Below, piece after piece: positions 1-5,613 of a stretch of DNA of 5,613 bases. The position numbers and the translations under genes are program-made. The first letter of the stretch is position 1, and each line of letters starts with the position of its first letter. The DNA is from Lachnospiraceae bacterium (lineage in GTDB: Bacteria > Bacillota > Clostridia > Lachnospirales > Lachnospiraceae): the NCBI GenBank assembly GCA_020860745.1, contig JAJBTR010000372.1, positions 1 to 5,613 of the forward strand, read 5' to 3'. The notes beneath the pieces were generated by a model, which was not told the DNA's origin, did no database searches, and was given only the letters and a program-made list of their open reading frames with translations.

Positions 1-202
1 GCATATAATCACAGGAAATTCGATGTTCTGTCAAAAAAGCGCCCAGCTGATGCAGATACGCCGCCTTTTTCTCCTGCCCATGAAATTCTTTCAGCGCGAA
101 CAGGCCGGTATCGGTCTCGCAGATCAGAATGCCCCTTCCCTTGTAAAACTTCTCTGTCGTCGCCTGCTGTTTTTCCAGAACCTGCTCCACCTTAAAATAC
201 AC
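1..202 (-). CDS. CotS-like spore coat protein, N-terminal fragment (runs off left edge)
   Basis: Only the first 67 codons are inside the window. The frame reads VYFKVEQVLEKQ, then KGRGILICETDTGLFALKEF (about residues 21-40), then HGQEKKAAYLHQLGAFL. A Gly-Arg-Gly turn followed by two short strands and a 'LKEF' lysine resembles the N-lobe of CotS-family spore coat proteins, which share the aminoglycoside-phosphotransferase/kinase fold; members act in the inner spore coat of Firmicutes. I chose GTG at 202 because it is the only in-frame start before an in-frame TGA (217-215), and because AAGGGG lies 7 nt upstream. The catalytic part is outside the window, so kinase activity cannot be judged. The family call rests on remembered family resemblance over a short stretch; another APH-fold protein is the main alternative. 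Confidence 0.6.
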   Translation of the reverse strand, partial: MYFKVEQVLEKQQATTEKFYKGRGILICETDTGLFALKEFHGQEKKAAYLHQLGAFLTEHRISCDYM

Positions 203-209
203 AAAAACA

Positions 210-215
210 CCCCTT
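210..215 (-). promoter_or_regulatory. Shine-Dalgarno AAGGGG for the CotS-like gene (decides a GTG start)
   Basis: On the minus strand AAGGGG is followed by TGTTTTT (7 nt) and then GTG. No ATG is available in frame between the upstream TGA and this GTG, so this site fixes the start codon. Confidence 0.6.
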
Positions 216-269
216 CACATAAGAGTCCGCGCTTACATGCGTCTTTTTCATCTTATGAAAAGGGGCGGA

Positions 270-296
270 AAAGTATGCTTGCGGGCAAAAATATTT
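270..296 (-). promoter_or_regulatory. Possible sigma-E/K-type sporulation promoter ahead of the CotS-like gene
   Basis: The minus strand has AAATATT (296-290), a 12-nt spacer, then CATACTTT (277-270). This resembles the mother-cell sigma-E pattern (-35 ATATT-like, -10 CATACAnT-like). The spacer is shorter than usual and the -10 misses two positions, so this is only suggestive. A promoter about 70 nt upstream of a spore-coat-type gene is biologically sensible. The -35 lies in the hairpin of 280-302. Confidence 0.25.
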
Positions 297-400
297 GCCG
301 CAGAATGACATACGTTATCCATCTTATATTTCTGTTGTCTTTGTTTCAGGCTATTCCCGGATTTGACTTATTTAAGCATGATTCCTTTGCAGAAAAATCC

Positions 401-1837
401 CTACGCATCCTCACCATACAGATTCCCGCGATATCTGCCAAGCAAAATTTCCCTCCGGTTCAGCTCCGGCTCATCCAGGACCTCCTGCAGCATGAGGTTT
501 AAGACCCTGCCGATCTCCGGTCCGGGCGTCAGCCCCGCCTCAATCAGGTCAGAACCGGTCACCGCAAGGTCTTTCAGGGAAAGACATTCCTCTTTCTCTT
601 GAATAACGCGGTAAATCCGCTCATACTCCTCCAGATATTCCAGTTTTTCTTTTTTGAAATAATCGCTCTGTGCCAGAATATCCGCGCGCTTGACGGCGAA
701 CAGATCCGGATACTGGGCTTCCCCGTTGCGGTAGATCGCGCGGCGCACGTTCCGCTCAGTCAGCGGCAACGGACGGTCGTCGTGCGCCCGCACCAGAGCC
801 TTCACGCGCGTGATCGTATCGTTATCAAACTTCAGCCGCCGCAGAATCCGTCCGGTCATCTCCGCGCCCAGCTTCGGATGTCCGTGAAAATGATCGATAC
901 CATCCTCATCCTGCGTGATGCAATCCGGCTTCGCCACATCGTGAAACAACATAGTCAGCCGGAGCACTCTTTCCTGCGGCACCTCCGACAGAGACCGGAT
1001 CGTGTGCTCCCCGACGGAACCGCAGTGGTGCGGATTGTGCTGCGGCGTCCGCATCATCCGGGAAAATTCCGGCAGAATCACATCCGCCATACCGGTCTCA
1101 TAGACTGCGCGCATCTCCTCCGGGTGCGGGGATGTCAGAAGCCTGACCAGCTCCGTCTGAATCCGCTCCGCACTGATTTTAGAAAGGTTGCCCGCCAGGG
1201 GCGTGATCGCCGCCCGGGTATCCGGATCCAGTTCAAATCCCAGCTGCGCGGCAAAACGCACTGCCCGCAGCATGCGCAAGGCATCTTCACCGAAGCGATC
1301 CTCCGCCTTTCCGACACAGCGGATAACCCCCCTCTCCAGATCACCCAGGCCGTCAAAGGCATCGACAAAACCGGTCTCATCATTGTAAGCCATGGCATTG
1401 ATGGTAAAATCCCTGCGCTTTAAATCCTCCAGAAGATCTGCGGTAAAAACCACCGACTTCGGATGCCGCGCATCCTCATACTCCCCGTCAATCCGGTAAG
1501 TCGTCACCTCAAAGCCCTCATGATCCAGCATCACCGTCACCGTACCGTGCTGAATGCCGGTATCTATCGTATAACAGCGGGAAAACAGCCGAAATCCGCC
1601 CTTTCCGTGCGGTGCTTCATCTTCAGACGCACATGTCATACGGGAATCTCCGCCTCCCGCACGCCGGAAAATCTCCTTCACCCGTTCCGGCTTCGCAGAG
1701 GTCGTGATATCCCAGTCCTGAGGCTCGCGCCCCAGCACAACATCCCGGACACAGCCGCCCACCGCATAAGCGTCATAGCCGGCTTGCTGCAGTTTCTTTA
1801 TAATAAATAATACTTTTTCCGGCAAATTGATTCTCAT
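401..1837 (-). CDS. cca: CCA tRNA nucleotidyltransferase, class II, with HD domain
   Basis: A cytosolic enzyme that adds or repairs the 3'-terminal CCA of tRNAs using CTP and ATP. The product is 478 aa. Head domain: GGCVRD at residues 27-32, the metal-binding DWD (41-43) in QDWDITT, HGTVTVM (97-103), and RRDFTINAMAYN (141-152). Nucleotide selection: the EDxxR motif (E184-R188) in GEDALRMLRAVRFA. A C-terminal HD-type region follows, with H278 in GEH, LFHD (297-300), and AHDD (351-354); HD domains in this family can carry phosphohydrolase activity, but that is not shown here. Start: ATG 1837 has GAGGA 5 nt upstream. The frame stays open to 2059, but that extension is translated palindrome B and is rejected. 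Oddity: residues about 60-89 form an extra segment between FRR and TIDTGIQHGTV. Stop is TAG. The gene lies downstream of proS, separated by two palindromic elements. Confidence 0.93.
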   Translation of the reverse strand: MRINLPEKVLFIIKKLQQAGYDAYAVGGCVRDVVLGREPQDWDITTSAKPERVKEIFRRAGGGDSRMTCASEDEAPHGKGGFRLFSRCYTIDTGIQHGTVTVMLDHEGFEVTTYRIDGEYEDARHPKSVVFTADLLEDLKRRDFTINAMAYNDETGFVDAFDGLGDLERGVIRCVGKAEDRFGEDALRMLRAVRFAAQLGFELDPDTRAAITPLAGNLSKISAERIQTELVRLLTSPHPEEMRAVYETGMADVILPEFSRMMRTPQHNPHHCGSVGEHTIRSLSEVPQERVLRLTMLFHDVAKPDCITQDEDGIDHFHGHPKLGAEMTGRILRRLKFDNDTITRVKALVRAHDDRPLPLTERNVRRAIYRNGEAQYPDLFAVKRADILAQSDYFKKEKLEYLEEYERIYRVIQEKEECLSLKDLAVTGSDLIEAGLTPGPEIGRVLNLMLQEVLDEPELNRREILLGRYRGNLYGEDA

Positions 1838-1904
1838 ACAATTCCTCATTTCTAATACAAGCCAAAAACAAAGATACAGGTCTATCTCACGCAATAACGT
1901 ACGC

Positions 1905-2093
1905 AAAGAAAAGCCGGGGCTTCTCTGAGCGAGACGGTAGGCAGATTTGCAAAATTTTTCGAGTATAGTGACTGGTTTCGGAGCACTGTCTGAGCCTGCC
2001 TGCAGGCGAGTTTGCGGAGAAATCAGTCTATAAACGACGGAGAAAAATGAGCAAATCAACGTGTCTCGTACAGAGAAGACCCGGCTTTTCTTT
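1905..2093. repeat. Palindromic element B (189 bp imperfect inverted repeat)
   Basis: The outer 31 bases of each arm (1905-1935 and 2063-2093) match as inverted repeats with 3 mismatches, both ends reading AAAGAAAAGCCGGG. Similarity continues inward with small gaps (GATTTGC, ATTTTTC, GACTG-TTTC, CCTGC) to the centre, the perfect palindrome GCCTGCAGGC at 1998-2007. The whole unit can therefore fold as one hairpin with almost no loop. The ends are A-rich on one side and T-rich on the other, as in bidirectional terminators. No flanking direct repeat is evident. It shows no sequence similarity to elements A or C. It lies between proS and cca and would be in any shared transcript. Confidence 0.8.
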
Positions 2094-2110
2094 ACATTGA
2101 CTTAATTCTG

Positions 2111-2279
2111 TACTAGTAGCCCGTATTGTAATTCCATGTGCATTCTGCTTGCCTGTTTCGCCGATAGCACGACGCAAAAATCCTCGACGTAGCCCGCTAC
2201 GCCTGCGGTTTTTGTATCGCACTCTCGACAAAACATTCTGCGCATTATGCACAAGTACTTACGATACGGTCTACTAGTA
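2111..2279. mobile_element. MITE-like element A with inverted ends and 8-bp flanking repeats
   Basis: Perfect direct copies of TACTAGTA sit at 2111-2118 and 2272-2279. Between them, the ends 2119-2148 and 2242-2271 are inverted repeats, 23 of 30 bases alike (GMCCGTATYGTAA..TGTGCAT..TGC). The middle holds a strong hairpin: CGTAGC (2188-2193) and GCTACG (2196-2201), enclosed by CAAAAATCC/GGTTTTTG and CGATA/TATCG. The unit is about 153 bp, too short for a transposase, hence non-autonomous. TACTAGTA is palindromic, so the boundary could also be drawn as TA duplications with TIRs starting CTAGTAG. The inner copy overlaps the last Tyr codon and stop of proS. Confidence 0.72.
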
Positions 2280-3713
2280 AGCCCGTCCCCAGTAAACCAG
2301 CTTCTTCGCCGGCCTCCCGCAGCAGACACAGGTCTCAGCAATCTGCTCCTGATCGTCAAACGGCATACACCGGGAGGTTGCGCCGGTCTCTTCCTTGATC
2401 TTGTCCTCGCAGGCCTGATCGCCGCACCACATACCGCGGATATAGCCCGGTTTGGAATTCACAATCTCACAGAACTCCTCATAGTCATGGGCGTCATAGA
2501 TATGAGAATCGCGGTGCGCTTTCGCCCGCTCAAACATATCCTTCTGAATCTGATCCAGTAGCTGCGGAATCACGGTTTCCACCTCATCCAGAGCAACCAC
2601 AATTTTTTCTCTGGTATCGCGGCGAACCGCCACACAATGATTCTCCGCGATATCCCGCGGTCCCAACTCAATACGGAGCGGAATGCCGCGCATCTCCTGC
2701 TCAGAGTACTTCCATCCCGGACTCTTATCCGAGTCGTCCAGTTTCGCCCTGCAGACCTTGCCCAGACGCTCTGTCAGCGCAGCACAGGAATCCATCACGC
2801 CCTCTTTGCGCTGCTGCACCGGAATCACCATCACCTGGGTCGGAGCCACCGCGGGCGGAAGTACCAGTCCGGAGTCATCCCCGTGCACCATGATGATTGC
2901 ACCGATCAGACGGGTCGTCATGCCCCAGGAAGCCTGATGCACATACTTTAACTGGTTATCTTTATCCGTATACTGAATACCAAACGCCTTCGCAAATCCG
3001 TCGCCGAAATTGTGGCTGGTGCCGGACTGGAGCGCCTTGCCGTCATGCATCAGAGCCTCAATCGTGTAAGTGGCCTCTGCACCGGCAAACTTTTCCTTCT
3101 CCGTCTTCTGCCCGCGGATCACCGGAATCGCCAGGAAATCCTCCACAAAATCCGCGTAGAGATTCAGCATCTGGATGGTTCTCTCCTCTGCCTCCTCTGC
3201 CGTCGCATGAGCGGTATGTCCCTCCTGCCACAGGAATTCTCTCGACCGGAGGAAAGGACGCGTCTCCTTCTCCCAGCGGACAACGGAACACCACTGATTG
3301 TATAACTTCGGCAGATCGCGGTAAGATTCAATATCATTTTTATAAAAATCGCAGAACAGCGTCTCCGAGGTCGGCCGCACACAGAGCCGCTCCTGCAGCT
3401 CATTCATGCCGCCATGCGTGACCCAGGCCACCTCCGGCGCGAATCCCTCCACATGATCCTTCTCCACTTCCAGAAGGCTCTCCGGGATAAACATCGGCAT
3501 GTAGACATTCTCCACGCCGGTCTCTTTAAATCTCCGGTCCAGTTCACGCTGGATATTCTCCCAGATCGCATAACCCGCCGGCTTGAAGATCATGCAACCG
3601 CGGATACTGGAATAATCCATCAGTTCCGCTTTTTTTACGACATCTGTATACCACTGGGCAAAATCCACATCCATGGATGTGATCGCCTCGACCAATTTCT
3701 TTTCCTTTGCCAT
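2274..3713 (-). CDS. proS: Prolyl-tRNA synthetase, archaeal/eukaryotic-like type
   Basis: A class II aminoacyl-tRNA synthetase that charges tRNA-Pro with proline in the cytosol. The product is 479 aa, the usual length for the type lacking the bacterial editing insert. Motif 1 region: [16 protein letters not shown] (47-62) and YMPMFIP (71-77). RPTSET at 113-118. Motif 2: [18 protein letters not shown] (154-171). Motif 3 region: [14 protein letters not shown] (261-274) followed by [10 protein letters not shown]. The C-terminal zinc domain shows C430, C435, C462 and C465, and the chain ends YWGRAY. A C-terminal Tyr is characteristic of this ProRS type and lies near the active site, so the exact stop position matters. 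Start: ATG 3713 has AAGGAG 10 nt upstream. The TAG stop overlaps the flank repeat of element A. I see no T-box leader in the short 5' UTR. Confidence 0.95.
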   Translation of the reverse strand: MAKEKKLVEAITSMDVDFAQWYTDVVKKAELMDYSSIRGCMIFKPAGYAIWENIQRELDRRFKETGVENVYMPMFIPESLLEVEKDHVEGFAPEVAWVTHGGMNELQERLCVRPTSETLFCDFYKNDIESYRDLPKLYNQWCSVVRWEKETRPFLRSREFLWQEGHTAHATAEEAEERTIQMLNLYADFVEDFLAIPVIRGQKTEKEKFAGAEATYTIEALMHDGKALQSGTSHNFGDGFAKAFGIQYTDKDNQLKYVHQASWGMTTRLIGAIIMVHGDDSGLVLPPAVAPTQVMVIPVQQRKEGVMDSCAALTERLGKVCRAKLDDSDKSPGWKYSEQEMRGIPLRIELGPRDIAENHCVAVRRDTREKIVVALDEVETVIPQLLDQIQKDMFERAKAHRDSHIYDAHDYEEFCEIVNSKPGYIRGMWCGDQACEDKIKEETGATSRCMPFDDQEQIAETCVCCGRPAKKLVYWGRAY

Positions 3714-3754
3714 AACTTCTTTTCTCCTTGTGCTTTGATTTCCACTGTTTTCTG

Positions 3755-3763
3755 ATTATAGCA
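3755..3763 (-). promoter_or_regulatory. Extended -10 promoter of proS (TGCTATAAT)
   Basis: The minus strand reads TGCTATAAT, a perfect extended -10 (TGnTATAAT). The hexamer at the -35 distance is poor (TTCCTT-like), which extended -10 promoters tolerate. Transcription would begin about 35 nt before the ATG, leaving no room for a riboswitch or T-box. Confidence 0.6.
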
Positions 3764-3809
3764 CAGGAAATCACGGAAAGGAAGAGTAGTTTTTATCGTC
3801 ACTTCGCAA

Positions 3810-3959
3810 CATGCATCGTAACTGTTCAGTGCCTTCACAGTTACGGGGAAAAGCCCATTAAAAATCGCTGCGCGATGGGACTTTTCCCTGTGTCATTTAC
3901 GTCATCAGACGCACTTCGCAGCAAGTGCGAAGTACTATCCTGAATAGTTACCATGCATC
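3810..3959. mobile_element. MITE-like element C with inverted ends and 8-bp flanking repeats
   Basis: On the minus strand GATGCATG occurs as a perfect direct repeat at 3959-3952 and 3817-3810. The 134-bp unit between starts GTAACTATTCAG and ends CTGAACAGTTAC, a 12-bp terminal inverted repeat with one mismatch (3940-3951 and 3818-3829). Inside are an 8-bp hairpin ACTTCGCA/TGCGAAGT (3913-3920, 3926-3933), a 13-bp stem GGGAAAAGCCCAT (3846-3858) against 3875-3888 with one bulge, and CGTAACTG/CAGTTACG (3817-3824, 3838-3845). There is no coding potential for a transposase. One end encodes the last residues of the serpin; see the finding on in-silico removal. Confidence 0.75.
3859..3876 (-). terminator. 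Terminator-like hairpin for the serpin, carried inside element C
   Basis: In the serpin direction ATCGC-GCA-GCGAT is followed directly by TTTTA, making a 5-bp stem and U-run. It shares two bases with the larger 13-bp stem (3846-3858/3875-3888), so the two folds compete slightly. The mobile element probably supplies the serpin's transcription end. Confidence 0.4.
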
Positions 3960-5116
3960 AATGTACCGATAAAGATCGGGATATCTTCCTCACAGTCAAC
4001 GATCATATATACAAAAGGTCTGTCCAGATAAACAGTACGCACATCCGCTTCCACCTCAACCCCGTTAACTGTTTCTACCGCTGTCGCAGCGCCGGCTTTT
4101 GTCCCTTTCGCATCCACCGTGATAGATGTCTTATGAATCACGCGGTTGATAAAAATATTCCCTTTTGTGGATGTTCCCAGACCGGAAAAATCAGCCTTCG
4201 CCTCGTCAAAGGCATCTTCCATTCCCATCTGCACCAGAAGATCACTCATCTCCAGACCTGATTCACTCTCAAACTTCGGAATAGCCGCCTCTACCGTGAC
4301 AGATTCAGGATGATTCAACATTTCCCTCAAACTATCGCCGGTCAGAGATTCCACATACTCCTCTACCGTCACACCTTCATCCGGAAGCAATGCCACAAAA
4401 GCATAAGAATAATCCTCATAATATTTCACAAACCCGGTTGCATTTTCCGATTCCAGATAATCGTATTCCTCCGAATACATCATCTGCACGCTCTCCACGG
4501 TGCCATCTTCCGCAGTAAACTCCCCGTCTCTTATCTGGCTCTTATCGTAGACAGTCTGCCATTCCGCATCAAACGAGAGCGAGTTGACCAGATACATCAC
4601 CGCATCTTCCGGAATCTCGCTGACGATTTCTTTGATCATGCCGTCCGTATTCACACGAACCCATTTGTTGATATCCTTTACGGTACCCTCGTCAAAAGCG
4701 GTCTGATAAATCCCTGCTTCATAATAGTTCGCGTTTGTCTGAAGGAAATCCTGGTTTACCGTAAAACGTTCATCATCCGTAAGCCAGATGGAATTCGCTA
4801 TATTCACCTGATATTTTTCATCCGAGGGCAGCATGTTCCTGTACGCACACAGATACTGGTTCCATTCCTCCGCAGACAGTCCCAGAACCGCCTCCATCTG
4901 CTCCTGCGTATCGCCTTCCGCACCGTTTGCTGTCATAGACAGGGCAAAAAGCATGGATACCGGGGAAATCAGAATATTTTCTCCCTCCGCCTCACACTGC
5001 TGAAAAAGACGAACTGCAAAATCCGTGGCCGCCTCTGAGTCACCTTCTTTGACAGATGCATTCCCGGCAACCATATCGTCCGCTGAAATATCCGTCATCA
5101 GATCAGCTGACTGCAT
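3935..5116 (-). CDS. Serpin family serine protease inhibitor (signal peptide cut off by upstream TGA)
   Basis: Serpins trap target serine or cysteine proteases by cleavage of an exposed reactive-centre loop; gut bacterial members are usually exported. The open frame gives 393 aa. Seen in order: NILISPVSMLFALSMTANGAEGDT (47-70, helix B region), VRVNTDGMIKEIV, VMYLVNSLSFDAEW (173-186), FVALLPDEG (240-248), PKFESESGLEMSDLL, ADFSGLG and VIHKTSITVD (326-335), the hinge GTKAGAATA (338-346) that suggests inhibitory ability, and RPFVYMIVD (366-374) with IFIGTLM. The loop after the hinge is acidic (ETVNGVEVEADVR), so P1 is uncertain. ATG 5116 is only the longest uninterrupted start; its SD-like AGGA is just 2 nt away. 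The natural start appears to be ATG 5221, blocked by TGA at 5153-5155. The last residues, GNYSG, are encoded by element C. The gene may be decaying, or the TGA may be an error or be bypassed. Confidence 0.85.
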   Translation of the reverse strand: MQSADLMTDISADDMVAGNASVKEGDSEAATDFAVRLFQQCEAEGENILISPVSMLFALSMTANGAEGDTQEQMEAVLGLSAEEWNQYLCAYRNMLPSDEKYQVNIANSIWLTDDERFTVNQDFLQTNANYYEAGIYQTAFDEGTVKDINKWVRVNTDGMIKEIVSEIPEDAVMYLVNSLSFDAEWQTVYDKSQIRDGEFTAEDGTVESVQMMYSEEYDYLESENATGFVKYYEDYSYAFVALLPDEGVTVEEYVESLTGDSLREMLNHPESVTVEAAIPKFESESGLEMSDLLVQMGMEDAFDEAKADFSGLGTSTKGNIFINRVIHKTSITVDAKGTKAGAATAVETVNGVEVEADVRTVYLDRPFVYMIVDCEEDIPIFIGTLMHGNYSG

Positions 5117-5221
5117 CGTCCTGCTGCTTCCGCATCCCTCAAATACCGTACCTCATAAGATAATGCCTGCCAGACCAGCTGTTCCAAACCCCAAACGTGC
5201 GGAATGTTTTCTTATTTTCAT
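5117..5221 (-). pseudogene. Interrupted lipoprotein signal peptide of the serpin (in-frame TGA)
   Basis: ATG 5221 has AGGTG 7 nt upstream and reads MKIRKHSARLGFGTAGLAGI-IL, then TGA at codon 23 (5155-5153), then GTVFEGCGSSRT, and enters the serpin at codon 36 without a frame change. The segment has the charged start, hydrophobic core and Gly-Cys site of a lipoprotein signal, with C30 as the lipidation residue (FEGC is a weak lipobox because of Glu). One base change at codon 23 would give an intact lipoprotein serpin of 428 residues. Real nonsense mutation, sequencing error and readthrough cannot be told apart here. Confidence 0.7.
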
Positions 5222-5250
5222 AATATCGCACCTACCCCGCACAGCTCATT

Positions 5251-5278
5251 AAAAAATATAGATTTTTCTTTATCTATA
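5251..5278 (-). terminator. AT-rich intrinsic terminator after the right-edge gene
   Basis: The minus strand has TATAGAT (5263-5257 partner 5278-5272: TATAGAT/ATCTATA) around an 8-nt A-rich loop, followed by TTTTTT. The stem is weak but the layout is right for ending transcripts of the gene that stops at 5395, before the serpin. The rest of the 173-bp gap (5222-5394) shows no gene and no convincing serpin promoter; TATTAT overlapping this stem is a possible -10. Confidence 0.45.
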
Positions 5279-5394
5279 ATAACGTGCGCTGCGCTCCTTT
5301 TACTACAAAAAGCACGATAAAAATCAAATTAACTTCTTTTGTTTCTCCCTCGAACTCATCATCAAAACGTTGTAGTCTTTCCGTATAATTACAA

Positions 5395-5613
5395 TCAAAA
5401 TATTCCCTGATAACGTCCAATCTGAAAAGCCAGCACATCACGTTCCTGTGACGGTTCTTCTCCCTTCAACCATTCCAATGCGGCCGTACAATCCAGACGA
5501 AACCCCAGGCCAAAATACTGAAACATTTTCTCATGAGAACCGCTGAATGGTCTGGCAGTCACTCTTTTTACATTCTCTGCAATCGAAATATGGCGATTCA
5601 CGCTCTGGTTTGC
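5395..5613 (-). CDS. Unrecognised protein, C-terminal 72 residues (enters from right edge)
   Basis: The frame is open from the window edge to TGA at 5397-5395, reading ANQSVNRHISIAENVKRV..., then ...HEKMFQYFGLGFRLDC, then TAALEWLKGEE...ERDVLAFQIGRYQGIF. It looks like a genuine soluble, mixed-charge, helix-rich C-terminus. GTG at 5601 could be read as a start, but the frame continues upstream without a stop and no Shine-Dalgarno sequence is visible, so this is more likely the end of a longer gene. I do not recognise the family and assign no function. A terminator-like hairpin follows, so it is probably not co-transcribed with the serpin. Confidence 0.5.
   Translation of the reverse strand, partial: ANQSVNRHISIAENVKRVTARPFSGSHEKMFQYFGLGFRLDCTAALEWLKGEEPSQERDVLAFQIGRYQGIF

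Larger units (their letters stand above)
203..400. other. Intergenic gap between cca and the CotS-like gene with two hairpins
   Basis: No plausible gene is seen here. Two inverted repeats stand out. At 280-302, TGCGGGCAAA and TTTGCCGCA pair around AATA with one bulged G. At 243-262, CTTTTTCAT and ATGAAAAG pair around CTT with one bulged T. Neither is followed by a clear U-run in the cca direction, so a proper intrinsic terminator for cca is not evident. The 280-302 hairpin is the best weak candidate. Confidence 0.4.

Noticed and set aside
203..302. CRISPR-like or tandem repeats in the left gap
   Set aside because: Only two isolated hairpins are present; there are no regularly spaced direct repeats.
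23..502. Plus-strand frame of 159 codons at the left end
   Set aside because: It is antisense to the CotS-like start and to the cca end, has no recognisable domain, and disagrees with the clear minus-strand genes.
599..1423. Plus-strand frame of 274 codons opposite cca
   Set aside because: It is a shadow of the cca coding strand, His/Arg/Ile-rich with no family features.
1838..2059. 74-residue N-terminal extension of cca to an ATG at 2059
   Set aside because: It is the translation of palindrome B. The internal ATG at 1837 has a good GAGGA ribosome site at 5 nt and matches the family's normal N-terminus just before the GG-RD motif.
2028..2359. Two small minus-strand frames across the proS-cca gap (74 and 85 codons)
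   Set aside because: They are readings of elements A and B and the proS 3' end in other frames, with no ribosome site. Their Arg-rich composition reflects palindromic DNA rather than protein.
3714..3800. T-box leader for proS
   Set aside because: The promoter lies only about 35 nt from the start codon, and no T-box motif or antiterminator stem is visible.
4310..5038. Plus-strand frame of 242 codons opposite the serpin
   Set aside because: It is a shadow of a well-conserved serpin reading frame; its composition (Ile, His, Arg, Phe rich) is typical of antisense translation.
5153..5155. Selenocysteine at the serpin TGA
   Set aside because: It lies in a signal peptide core with no catalytic role, and no convincing SECIS-like stem follows directly. 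A point mutation is simpler.

Overview
All genes read on the minus strand. The window looks like chromosomal DNA from a spore-forming Clostridia, most likely a Lachnospiraceae relative. That rests on protein style: a CotS-type spore-coat protein fragment, an archaeal-type ProRS with a C-terminal zinc domain, a class II CCA enzyme fused to an HD domain, and a bacterial serpin. The genus cannot be fixed from sequence reading alone.

Layout from high to low coordinate, which is the direction of transcription: (1) the 3' end of an unrecognised gene entering from the right edge (5395-5613); (2) an AT-rich hairpin terminator (5251-5278); (3) a serpin whose lipoprotein signal peptide (from 5221) is cut by an in-frame TGA, leaving an open frame from 5116 to 3935; (4) a palindromic element of about 134 bp (C, 3818-3951) lodged in the serpin's last codons; (5) proS (3713-2274) behind an extended -10 promoter; (6) a second terminal-inverted-repeat element of about 153 bp (A, 2119-2271) abutting the proS stop; (7) a third, unrelated palindrome of 189 bp (B, 1905-2093); (8) cca (1837-401), with an unusual insert of about 30 residues; (9) a 198-bp gap with a possible sporulation promoter; (10) the 5' end of a CotS-like gene running off the left edge, starting at GTG 202.

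proS and cca are both tRNA-handling genes (prolylation and 3'-CCA addition or repair). They would share a transcript only if it read through elements A and B. The serpin is a separate unit, a predicted cell-surface protease inhibitor.

The most notable content is the small palindromic elements. A and C are each flanked by a perfect 8-bp direct repeat that is itself (or nearly) a palindrome (TACTAGTA; GATGCATG). Each sits at a 3' gene end. Removing C with one flank copy in silico gives the serpin a short tail, MHVAK-stop. Removing A leaves the proS Tyr-stop end intact. This fits non-autonomous transposable elements (MITE-like) that land at stop codons and supply terminator-like hairpins. No transposase is present in the window, and family membership needs a genome-wide search.
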